A stretch of DNA of 30,619 nucleotides from DASPWV01 sp046726375 (lineage in GTDB: Bacteria; Acidobacteriota; Vicinamibacteria; Vicinamibacterales; UBA2999), in NCBI GenBank assembly GCA_046726375.1, contig JBKPAJ010000037.1, forward strand, positions 1 through 30,619. Reading direction: 5' to 3'. This document shows, in pieces, positions 7,829 through 15,126 of the stretch. The stretch's first letter is position 1; every line of letters starts with the position of its first letter. A model generated the notes under the pieces. That model saw only the letters and a list, made by a program, of their open reading frames with translations, searched no databases and was not told the origin of the DNA. Made by a program: the position numbers and the translations under genes.

Positions 7829-9060
7829 TCGATCCTCACGCCTCCATCAATGAGCTCAGTACGCACATACGAGAGCGGACGCTCTCCCCTGTTGCGGTTG
7901 TGGACGTCTGCCTCGCACGGATCGACGCGCTCAACGCGCATGTAAATGCGTTCATCACTGTAATCGCAGAGGCCGCGCGTGTTGCCGCAACGGTCGCGGA
8001 ATCGGAAATCAAAGCGGATCGCTGGCGTGGGCCCCTGCATGGTGTGCCGATCGCCGTGAAGGATTTCTACGACACTGCGGGGATCAAGACAACGGCCGCG
8101 TTCGAGCGCTTCGCGAATCGCGTTCCGGCGAAGGACGCCGATGTCGTCACACGCCTCAAGGCGGCCGGGGCGATCGTGATCGGCAAGACGAACATGGATA
8201 CCCTGGGAATGGCGACGACCGGACTCACGAGTTTCTATGGCCCCGTGAAGAATCCCTGGAACGCGGACTACATCCCCGGCGGATCGTCGAGCGGATCGGC
8301 TGTCGCCGTCGCCAGTGGCATGTGTTACGCCACGGTCGACACCGATGCCATCGGCTCCTGCCGGCTGCCGGCGGCGTGTTGTGGCGTCGTCGGCTTCAAG
8401 GGGACGTACGGCCTGATCAGCAGCCAAGGCATTCTCGCCGGCGAAGCACCGCCTGACGACATGATCGTCTGGTTCAGTCACCCTGGTGTGACGACGCGGC
8501 AGGTTGCAGATACGGCGCTCGTTGTGGACGCGTTGAAGGAACGAAACGCCCTCTCGCGGCCAGTGGACTTCGCAAGCGAGTTGCACGAACCGAGACGGCT
8601 GCGCATCGGGGTCGCGACGAACTTCAAGGCAGACGCCGACGTAGCCGCAGCCTTCACGAGGGCGGTTGAAACCGTCGCCAGTCTCGGCCACGTCATGAAG
8701 CAAACGGTGGTCCCTTTCGCCGGTCCTACTACCGGCACCCGCCAAATTGAGCGTGCTCGAAAGGCGGTGTCTCGCCAGTTGTTCGGCGAGATTGACGTCT
8801 TGCTGCTGCCGACGACCACGACTACGGTGCCGCGAGCAGCGGCCGCCGCCGCGAATCCGCAAGCGTTGTCACCGGAAAACACCGTGTTCGCGAACTACTA
8901 CGGCCTGCCGGCGATGACGGTACCGTGCGGGTTCGATTCGAGCGGACTGCCTATCGGCCTGCAGATCGTGGCAAGCCCGTTGGCTGATCTGGATATCCTG
9001 ACCCTCGCGCAGCAGTATGAACGGACGTCCGCGTGGTTAGACAAACACCCGACGCTATGA
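7825..9060 (+). CDS. Amidase-signature family hydrolase, short form
   Basis: A 411-residue amidase-signature enzyme. The catalytic elements are visible: Lys79 in GVPIAVKDFYD, the cis-serine region PGGSSSGSA (Ser154), and the nucleophile Ser178 in VDTDAIGSCRLPA. The C-terminal core resumes at IDVLLLPTTTTTVP and ends with FANYYGLPAMTVPCGFDSSG and GLPIGLQIVASP. The family hydrolyses amide bonds through a Ser-Ser-Lys triad. Two oddities: the nucleophile loop reads D-A-I-G-S-C-R, not the usual D-T-G-G-S-x-R, and the protein is about 50-80 residues shorter than most homologues, apparently missing helical sequence between VPFAG and TGTRQIERA (near 300). It may be a natural short form or carry an in-frame deletion. 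It overlaps the SnoaL stop by ATGA. Confidence 0.9.
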   Translation: MIDPHASINELSTHIRERTLSPVAVVDVCLARIDALNAHVNAFITVIAEAARVAATVAESEIKADRWRGPLHGVPIAVKDFYDTAGIKTTAAFERFANRVPAKDADVVTRLKAAGAIVIGKTNMDTLGMATTGLTSFYGPVKNPWNADYIPGGSSSGSAVAVASGMCYATVDTDAIGSCRLPAACCGVVGFKGTYGLISSQGILAGEAPPDDMIVWFSHPGVTTRQVADTALVVDALKERNALSRPVDFASELHEPRRLRIGVATNFKADADVAAAFTRAVETVASLGHVMKQTVVPFAGPTTGTRQIERARKAVSRQLFGEIDVLLLPTTTTTVPRAAAAAANPQALSPENTVFANYYGLPAMTVPCGFDSSGLPIGLQIVASPLADLDILTLAQQYERTSAWLDKHPTL

Positions 9061-9079
9061 CGTTAACAGGACCGACGAT

Positions 9080-9207
9080 CTAAGCCCAACCTCACTTGAA
9101 TTCGGAGCGCCAACGGCGCGAAACGCTCGAACAATGCCGGTTTCGGGCCGAGCGTTGGAATCGGCTCGATGCCGCGATTGCGAACACAAGTGAATTGAGG
9201 GGCTAAG
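9080..9207 (-). repeat. Structured dispersed repeat, copy 2 (inverted)
   Basis: Inverse-oriented, near-identical copy of the 6706-6832 element, 20 bp after the amidase stop. Read on the minus strand it begins CTTAGCCCCTCAATTCACTT and ends CAAGTGAGGTTGGGCTTAG. This copy shows the terminal symmetry best: CTAAGCCC-x-TCACTTG at one end against CTTAGCCCC-x-TCACTTG at the other. The terminal GTTGGGC matches the GTTRRRY right core box of integron attC sites; the left end lacks a clear RYYYAAC box. Its outer edge abuts the decayed permease sequence. Confidence 0.75.
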
Positions 9208-9219
9208 CCCAAAGCTCCC

Positions 9220-9470
9220 TTCCAGATATGTCAGCGCCTCACGGACGGTCAGCCGGGACGCCCGGGATGCCGGGCCTAACGTCGCCAACACTGCACCCAG
9301 AATGACGGCGACGATCCAAATGACGGGTTGCCGACAGGGACACTCGGAATGGTAACGATCCATTTAAAAACTGTCTGCCGAACCCTCTACCCATCGCCGC
9401 AGCGAGAACAACGGCGGGAATGACCGCGATCACGCAGCTGACCAAGGCCACAAACACGCCTTCGCTGCTC
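9220..9470 (-). pseudogene. Relic of an FtsX/MacB-type ABC permease C-terminus
   Basis: The C-terminal membrane segment of an FtsX-family permease is readable in two frames. SSEGVFVALVSCVIAVIPAV runs from about 9470 down to 9335, and PVIWIVAVILGAVLATLGPA down to SRLTVREALTYLE at about 9222 follows in a shifted frame. The ending resembles the usual PARRAARLxVREAL terminus of MacB-like permeases. The frameshift lies near 9330. There is no start codon and no periplasmic domain, and the coding trace runs into repeat copy 2. It is fused out of frame to the ATPase fragment at 9468. Confidence 0.65.
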
Positions 9471-9671
9471 GTCCAAGTTGCCGGTTGGTTCGTCGGCCAG
9501 CAGGATCGGCGGATCATTCGCCAGCGCGCGGGCAATGGCCGCGCGTTGTTGCTGCCCACCCGACAACGCGGCAGGCAATTTGTCCGCCTGCTCGCGAATC
9601 CCGACACGATCCAGGAGCTCCAGCGCTCGTGATCGACGGTCGGCTGGCGGAATGAGGTTCGCAAAATCCAT
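9468..9671 (-). pseudogene. Relic of a MacB/LolD-type ABC ATPase
   Basis: An ATPase fragment from MDFANLIPPADRRSRALELL to ADEPTGNLD. It contains the ABC signature LSGGQQQR, the following RAAIARALAND and the Walker B strand ILLADEPTGNLD. The Walker A half is missing upstream and everything after the D-loop is missing downstream, where permease sequence begins at once in another frame. The family drives lipoprotein or macrolide-type exporters; this copy cannot be functional. Confidence 0.7.
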
Positions 9672-9904
9672 TCCTCCTAGCCCGCCGCCATGACGACCCG
9701 GGATGTGGCCACCGCCCTGCGACGATTGCATCCGATCGAGCTTTGTCTCAGCGTTCTCGCTGCTCACGGTTCAATTGCCACCGGCCCGACAAATCGGGAC
9801 GGAGTGACGCGCGCTCCTGAGCGATCAGGTGACGCTTCCCGCAATCATCAGACTCCCGAGAACAGCGGCCCAGGTGCGTGTGCCAGATCCCTTCTGGTTG
9901 GCAT
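9672..9904 (-). pseudogene. Relic of a small exported Gly-rich protein
   Basis: Minus-strand sequence in shifted frames reads NQKGSGTRTWAAVLGSLMIA (a signal-peptide-like start), then RPDLSGRWQLNREQ, then SENAETKLDRMQSSQGGGHI and a Gly-rich run. The order of signal peptide, LSGxWxLNRE motif and Gly-rich linker matches the N-terminus of small exported hypothetical proteins common in Acidobacteriota, recognised from memory of that family. The trace then joins the ABC ATPase fragment without a break, so the locus is a chimaera of three gene remnants. Confidence 0.5.
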
Positions 9905-10139
9905 GTGTGCTCCTCTCCCTTGCAGCAATGCGTTGGGTAGGCGGCGGCCATCGCACTGCCTTAAGTGTCGGGAGCAAACATTTCTGGATTGTTGCTGGAA
10001 TGTAAGGAAGTGAAAACGGATTAAACGCGAGCACAGCGCTCAAGCATGGTGCGGCCGGCAACAGCCGGAGGAACGCCGAGTCGACGATTACTCAGCACGC
10101 CTTGCTGCAATCAGGAAATTTCGAATTCGGGTTTAGCCG

Positions 10140-10739
10140 TTACCGCGGGAATCCGAAGGTGACCCCGAAGGTCGCGCGCCAGAAGCCGTAGTCCTTGAAG
10201 TAGCCGCCCTCGTTCGTGCCTTCATCGACGAACGCGCGAAAATACCGCAGCTCGCCCCGCACCCCGACGCGATCGTTCAGCGAGTACATCACGCCGCCGC
10301 CGACGTTGAATCCGAAGTTGTTCTGGTCGGTGTCCAACAGGTCGCACGCACAATCGAACATGGCGCGAATCACACCCAGCCCTGCGGCGGCGTACGGACG
10401 CAATTTCGGCGCGCCCTGAATGTGAATCGGCGCCACCACGTTGCCCATGAAGCTCAGAGCGTCAGTATCGAGGTCCATCCTGGGATCGGGACGGAGGTTG
10501 ATCAGGTCCTGATCCTTGAAGAAATGAGCGTAACGTTCGAGATCAAACTCGAACCCCAGCCCGCCGCTGAAATAAGCGACCGAGGCGCCGACGCCCCCCT
10601 TGGCTGACTCGACGTCGCCCGCGACGTTGATGCCAATGTAGGGCGTGACCACCCATTGCGCGTGCGCGGGCGCGGCCGTCCACGCGACGACCACCATGGT
10701 GAGAAGAATGCAGCGGGGAATCTGTCGGTTGATCAGCAT
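10140..10739 (-). CDS. Outer-membrane beta-barrel protein
   Basis: A 199-residue exported protein. A signal peptide (about residues 1-28, ending APAHAQ) is followed by WVVTPYIGINVAGDVESAKG and repeated amphipathic beta strands: GLGFEFDLERYAHFF, LRPYAAAGLGVIRAMF, NFGFNVGGGVMYSLNDRVGV, RGELRYFRAF. These are typical of eight-stranded OmpA/OmpW-like barrels. It ends GVTFGFPR, short of the classical terminal aromatic. Two cysteines (FDCACDLL) occur in one loop. The frame is open much further upstream, but I start at ATG 10739 because of the signal peptide and a GGGAGG about 12 nt before it. It is divergent from padR across 180 bp. The role is unknown; such barrels are often structural or minor porins. 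Confidence 0.82.
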   Translation of the reverse strand: MLINRQIPRCILLTMVVVAWTAAPAHAQWVVTPYIGINVAGDVESAKGGVGASVAYFSGGLGFEFDLERYAHFFKDQDLINLRPDPRMDLDTDALSFMGNVVAPIHIQGAPKLRPYAAAGLGVIRAMFDCACDLLDTDQNNFGFNVGGGVMYSLNDRVGVRGELRYFRAFVDEGTNEGGYFKDYGFWRATFGVTFGFPR

Positions 10740-10882
10740 CACGGCTTGGCACCTCCCGATGCCGCGCGCACGACTGCAGGTCCGATGCCAGCGGATTCTT
10801 GTGATGAAAGGCACGACACGGTACGAGCGACGAATATTGTCCGCACCGGGCGACACGCGAGTCCCCACACTGACCACTCGGG

Positions 10883-10911
10883 TTGACATTCGACCCAAGA
10901 CGAGCGATACT
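10883..10911 (+). promoter_or_regulatory. Sigma-70-type promoter of padR, possibly leaderless
   Basis: TTGACA at 10883-10888, a 17-bp spacer, and GATACT at 10906-10911 form a near-consensus vegetative promoter. The padR ATG is at 10920, so transcription starting about 7 nt after the -10 box would begin within a base or two of the start codon. No Shine-Dalgarno sequence fits in that space. A leaderless padR mRNA is therefore likely, though the start site is inferred. Confidence 0.7.
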
Positions 10912-10919
10912 CCTGTGGT

Positions 10920-11261
10920 ATGACTTCCCGAAGAGCCGTGGAAGAGCGTCTGACGCTCCTGCAGGGAACGCTCGACCTGTTGATCCTGCGCACACTGGCT
11001 TTCGAACAGGGCATCGCGCGCGCGAGCGAGCAGCAGTCGGAGGACATGCTGCTCGTCGATCATCGCTCGCTCTATCCGGCGCTGCAGCGACTCGAAAGCC
11101 GCGGCGCGATCGCCGCGAAATGGGGTACGTCTGACAACAACCGCAAGGCGCGCTTTTACACGCTCACCAAGAAGGGTCGCCAGGCGCTCGTCACCGCGGC
11201 AAGCAAGTGGCGACGGCTGGCGGCGGCGATTAGTGGGATTCTCGGTCCGGAACACCCATGA
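10920..11261 (+). CDS. PadR-family transcriptional regulator
   Basis: A 113-residue PadR winged-helix protein. It shows RLTLLQGTLDLLILRTLAFE at the N-terminus, the recognition region LLVDHRSLYPALQRLESRGA near 44-63, the wing NNRKARFYTLTKKGRQAL, and a C-terminal dimerisation helix RRLAAAISGIL. This is the short PadR subtype that in Acidobacteriota usually precedes an ADOP permease. Its stop overlaps the permease start as ATGA (11258-11261), so the two are co-translated. PadR proteins usually repress their own operon and release on ligand binding; autorepression here is inferred. The first codon lies almost at the predicted transcription start. Confidence 0.93.
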   Translation: MTSRRAVEERLTLLQGTLDLLILRTLAFEQGIARASEQQSEDMLLVDHRSLYPALQRLESRGAIAAKWGTSDNNRKARFYTLTKKGRQALVTAASKWRRLAAAISGILGPEHP

Positions 11262-13912
11262 CGCGCAGCGTGGACGACTTCAAAGCGGAAATCGAGGCGC
11301 ACATTGCGCTCGAGACCGACCAGTTGATCGCTGAGGGGCTCAGCGCGCGCGACGCGCGCGACCTGGCAATCAAGAAGTTTGGCGGTGTGGTCGCCGCCCA
11401 GGAACGATTCTACGAATCGCGACGCATCATGTGGCTCGACCACTTCGCTCGCGATATCCGCTACGCGTGTCGCTCGCTGGTGCGAAGCCCGCTCACCACC
11501 GCCGCGATTGTGCTGTCACTCGCGATCGGCATTGGCGCCGATACCGCAGTGTTCACAATCGCCAATGCCGTCATCTCGCGCGTGCCGGCGGGCGTGGCCA
11601 ACCCCGAAGAGCTCGTCGACATCAGTCGCGAGGATCGAGACGGGTCCTTCGGCGTCAACGAGATCTCGATGCCCAATTACGTCGATCTGCGAACACGGAC
11701 GACGACGCTGGTGGACGTGTACGCCTACGAGCCGATACCGAAATCCGTGGGCTTCGCGAGCGGCAGCCAGGGTGCCGAGCGCGTCTACGCTCACACGGTG
11801 ACCGTGAACTACTTCGACGTGCTGCGCGTGCAGGCTGCGGCCGGTCGGGTGTTAACCGATCGGGATCCCGATCGCGGAATCGTGCTCAGTCACGCATTCT
11901 GGACGCGCCGCTTCCAGCAGGATCCTTCCGTCATCGGACGTGCGGTGCGGCTCAACGGCCAGCCGTTTGAGATCGTCGGCGTGGCGGCCTCCGGCTTTCG
12001 TGGCACCAGTCTGGTCGCGACTGACGTATGGATTCCATTCGCTCCCGCGCCGCCCGACTGGTCGTACCGACGCGAGATGCCCGCGGCACTGGGCCGCGGG
12101 CGTTTGAAGCCAGGCGTGTCGGTGGCACAAGCGGCAGCGGAAGTCGAGACGATCGGCCGCGCGCTCGCGGAGGAGTATCCCGATCAGAACCGGCCGCAGG
12201 GACTGCGACTGGCCGCGGCCTCGTACCTTCCCGGCAACCTCGCGCTGCCGTTCGGCGGCGTCGTCGTCCTGGTCACGCTGTTCGTGTCGCTCGTACTGGC
12301 GATCGCCTGCGCCAACCTCGCCGGTGTTCTGCTAGCGCGCGGACGTGCTCGCCGCGGTGAGATCGCGATCCGCATGGCGATTGGCGCTGGTCGGGCACAC
12401 CTCGTACGACAGCTGCTGACAGAAACAGTGCTGCTGTTTTCCGTCGGTGCCATCGGCGGCATGGCAGTGGCACGCGGCATCGTGAGCATCGTCATCGCGC
12501 TCGGTCCAACGTTGCCGGTTCCGCGCCGCCGAGAGCCGCGCGCGCTCGGTCCCGTGTTGCCCGTTCCGATCGATCTGATCCCGGCCATCGACGGGCGCGT
12601 GCTGATGTTCACGTCGGCGATTGCACTGATTGCAGCGATCGCGTGCGGTCTCGTGCCGGCGCTGCAGGCGGCGCGGATCGATCCGATTGGCGCCCTCAAA
12701 GACACAGTCGCCGGCGCCACCGCCCGTTTGCGGTCGCGCAACATGTTCGTCGCGGTGCAGATCGGTCTGAGTATCGTGCTGCTGGTGGGCGCTGGTATCC
12801 TCATGCAATCGGTCGGACCCAGCTCGTCGGCTAGCCGGGGCTTCGATTCAAAGGGTGTCGAGGTCCTCGAACTCGATTTCGCGATGGGAGGGTATTCGCC
12901 GCAATCAAGCGCTCCGGTGGCGCGCGATCTATTGGACGCCGTGCGGGCTCTGCCCGGTGTGACCGATGCGGCCCTCGGCATGCTGTTGCCCACCGGCGCC
13001 CGCATGGGCATGGGCGTGTTCATGCCCGCCGATGCGCCGCTGACCGCCCGTCAGTACAGCCTTTCCGACGGCAACATCGTTTCAGCCGGATATTTCTCGA
13101 CGCTACGCATTCCGATGCTGGAAGGGCGCGATTTCGCCGCGACGGACGTCGACGGTGCGCCGTTGGTCGCGATTGTGGGCGAAGAGACCGCCCGCCGATT
13201 CTGGAACGGGCAATCGGCAATCGGCAAGAGGCTCGTGCTTGGCCCCTCGCAACACCGTTTTGGCGAGCCCATCAATGAAAAGGAGCTGGTGGTGGTCGGT
13301 GTTGTCGGCGAGGTTCGAGCGCAAGCAGGTGAACCGGAACGTCCCACGGTCTACCTGCCGTTGGATCAGTATCACCCCACTGGCTTCCACATCGTCGCAC
13401 GTTCACGAACGAGATCGATCGTGGGTGATCTGCGGCGCGCCGTCACTGTCTTAGCCCCGAATGTACCGACAGTGACCGCGCAGACGCTGGACGATGCGCT
13501 GGCGATGTACCAGTGGCCGCAGCGTGCCGCCGCATTCGTGTCAGTCAGCCTGGGTGTTGTCGCCTTGATCCTGGTCGGCATCGGGATCTACGGCGTCACG
13601 GCCTACACAGTGGCGGCTCGTTCTCGAGAAATCGGCGTCCGGATGGCGCTCGGCGCCGAACGGACCGCGGTGTTACGAATAGTCCTCGGCCATGGCTTTG
13701 GTTTGGTTGCCGTCGGGTCGGCGATCGGCCTTGCCATCGCGGTTGCGGCGATTCGCGCCTTGCGCGCCGTGTCCTTCGGCTTTCCATCGGTCGACTTCGT
13801 TTCGTTCGCGTCAAGCGTAGCGATTGTCGTCCTCGTCGCGCTGGCGGCATGCGCAGTGCCGGCGCGACGCGCCACCACTCTCGATCCTGTCGCGACATTG
13901 CGGTGCGAGTGA
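11258..13912 (+). CDS. ADOP-type orphan ABC permease (duplicated FtsX/MacB domains)
   Basis: An 884-residue membrane protein. An N-terminal permease-prefix helix bundle (SVDDFKAEIEAHIALETDQL to FGGVVAAQERFYESR, about 5-55) precedes two MacB-periplasmic/FtsX units. Unit one has a helix near 80-105 (TTAAIVLSLAIGIGADTAVF), an extracytoplasmic domain to about 315 and helices near 325-355, 390-410 and 445-470. Unit two begins with a helix near 495-517 (MFVAVQIGLSIVLLVGAGIL), has its own extracytoplasmic domain to about 745, then three more helices and the end ARRATTLDPVATLRCE. The EIAIRMAIGA and EIGVRMALGA coupling loops are both present. The family lacks a fixed ATPase partner, and the only ATPase sequence nearby is the decayed fragment at 9468-9671. 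The substrate is unknown. Confidence 0.95.
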   Translation: MTRSVDDFKAEIEAHIALETDQLIAEGLSARDARDLAIKKFGGVVAAQERFYESRRIMWLDHFARDIRYACRSLVRSPLTTAAIVLSLAIGIGADTAVFTIANAVISRVPAGVANPEELVDISREDRDGSFGVNEISMPNYVDLRTRTTTLVDVYAYEPIPKSVGFASGSQGAERVYAHTVTVNYFDVLRVQAAAGRVLTDRDPDRGIVLSHAFWTRRFQQDPSVIGRAVRLNGQPFEIVGVAASGFRGTSLVATDVWIPFAPAPPDWSYRREMPAALGRGRLKPGVSVAQAAAEVETIGRALAEEYPDQNRPQGLRLAAASYLPGNLALPFGGVVVLVTLFVSLVLAIACANLAGVLLARGRARRGEIAIRMAIGAGRAHLVRQLLTETVLLFSVGAIGGMAVARGIVSIVIALGPTLPVPRRREPRALGPVLPVPIDLIPAIDGRVLMFTSAIALIAAIACGLVPALQAARIDPIGALKDTVAGATARLRSRNMFVAVQIGLSIVLLVGAGILMQSVGPSSSASRGFDSKGVEVLELDFAMGGYSPQSSAPVARDLLDAVRALPGVTDAALGMLLPTGARMGMGVFMPADAPLTARQYSLSDGNIVSAGYFSTLRIPMLEGRDFAATDVDGAPLVAIVGEETARRFWNGQSAIGKRLVLGPSQHRFGEPINEKELVVVGVVGEVRAQAGEPERPTVYLPLDQYHPTGFHIVARSRTRSIVGDLRRAVTVLAPNVPTVTAQTLDDALAMYQWPQRAAAFVSVSLGVVALILVGIGIYGVTAYTVAARSREIGVRMALGAERTAVLRIVLGHGFGLVAVGSAIGLAIAVAAIRALRAVSFGFPSVDFVSFASSVAIVVLVALAACAVPARRATTLDPVATLRCE

Positions 13913-13986
13913 GATCCCGGCGTCTCGGACCGGCCCTCGCGAAGGCCGTCGAACTGTTGCGGTAGTCGTCAGCGGGTACCAAGCTC

Positions 13987-14008
13987 GGTGGCCGGGCCCC
14001 CGGCCACC
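13987..14008. terminator. Hairpin between convergent genes, likely bidirectional terminator
   Basis: A perfect 9-bp stem (GGTGGCCGG at 13987-13995 with CCGGCCACC at 14000-14008) and a 4-base loop sit between the stop of the ADOP gene (13912, plus) and the stop of the AraC gene (14068, minus). Position and stability suit a shared terminator; there is no T-tract. Confidence 0.5.
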
Positions 14009-14067
14009 CCGTGCCGCAGATGTTCTCACGCTCGTTCCGCTCGCGTACACCGGATTGCGTTTCGAAA

Positions 14068-15009
14068 TCACGCGCTTGAATCGTGAAGCCGCCGAGGCCC
14101 GTCCCCCGTCAGCCCCCAATCCCGCGCGAGCGCGTCTGTTCTTGGGCCGGGACGGATCGCGCGCGGCGTGACACCGAACTCACGGCGGAACCGGAATGTG
14201 AAGTGACTCGGCGTTTTGAAGCCGACGTCGAGCGCGATGTCGAGAGCCGAGCGTTGCGTCCCTACGAGCAGCTCGTGCGCCCGCGCCAGCCGGCGAGTCA
14301 TCACGTAACGGAACGGCGTCATCCCGACCGTGGCCGCGAACGCCCGCGCGAAATGCGCAGGACTCAACTCCGCGATCTCCGCCATCATCGTCACATTCAG
14401 ATCGTCGGCGAGGCTGCTTTCCACGAAATCGCGGAGACGACGGAGAGTTCGAGTGGGAAGGCGCTCGCGGCCGTGGCGATCGAGAACGGGAGAGCCAATG
14501 CGTCTCGCTAGCGTTTCCAGCAGCGTGCGCATCACCTCGTCTGCGAATAACCCGCTCGCGGGCGCGCCGTCTGCCAGCGCGTGCCAGAGCCGTACGAGCT
14601 GGCGCATGAGCCGCGGATCGCGGAAAGCCTCCTCTCGTCGAATGGCGACTCGCGCGCCTGAGTCCTGTGCGAACTCCTCGACAAGGGCCTTTGGGATCGC
14701 GACTGTCAGCACGTGGGCGGCGGCGTCGGCGACGTACTCGCAGAAGGTGTCCGGCGGCGCGAGCAGCATCGCGCCGGAGGAGACGGCGAGCCATCGCGGG
14801 GGACGATTGAAGCCGACACGGAGCAGCGGCGCGGTGCGGACCAGCAGGTGCAGCGCGTATTCGGGTAAGGGTGGCTCGAGCACGCCGCCGGCCGGCGGCG
14901 ATACGTTGATCATGTGCACCGGCCCTGCCTGGATGGTCCGATGCGCCTGCGGCACGGTGGCGAGTGGACCGTCACGATACCAATCGCGATAGCTGAGGAC
15001 TTGGGACAT
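14068..15009 (-). CDS. AraC-family transcriptional regulator
   Basis: A 313-residue regulator. Residues about 25-180 form an AraC-type cupin ligand-binding domain (PEYALHLLVRTAPLLRVGF, AMLLAPPDTFCEYVADAAAH). The C-terminal pair of helix-turn-helix motifs spans about 195-290: LNVTMMAEIAELSPAHFARA for the first, SALDIALDVGFKTPSHFTFR and REFGVTPRAIR for the second. The frame is open to 15060; I prefer the ATG at 15009 (MSQVLSYRDWYRDG). It is divergent from the exported alpha/beta hydrolase across 117 bp, so that gene is its most likely target. The ligand cannot be predicted. Confidence 0.92.
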   Translation of the reverse strand: MSQVLSYRDWYRDGPLATVPQAHRTIQAGPVHMINVSPPAGGVLEPPLPEYALHLLVRTAPLLRVGFNRPPRWLAVSSGAMLLAPPDTFCEYVADAAAHVLTVAIPKALVEEFAQDSGARVAIRREEAFRDPRLMRQLVRLWHALADGAPASGLFADEVMRTLLETLARRIGSPVLDRHGRERLPTRTLRRLRDFVESSLADDLNVTMMAEIAELSPAHFARAFAATVGMTPFRYVMTRRLARAHELLVGTQRSALDIALDVGFKTPSHFTFRFRREFGVTPRAIRPGPRTDALARDWGLTGDGPRRLHDSSA

Positions 15010-15126
15010 ACGACGCTGCCGAGGATGGAGCCGCGAACGCTCACGAACAGCGTAGCCCACTTCGCGCGATCACATTGTCGCAGTTCTGCGACAGACCAGG
15101 GCGCGGTCCGCGGCGTACTGTTGGGC

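Noticed and set aside
7765..8862. A 365-codon frame antisense to the amidase
   Set aside because: The plus-strand frame carries the full amidase signature; the antisense product is a typical high-GC shadow.
12184..13023. Long antisense frame within the ADOP permease
   Set aside because: The sense frame is continuous through 884 codons with clear transmembrane segments; the antisense product has no recognisable features.
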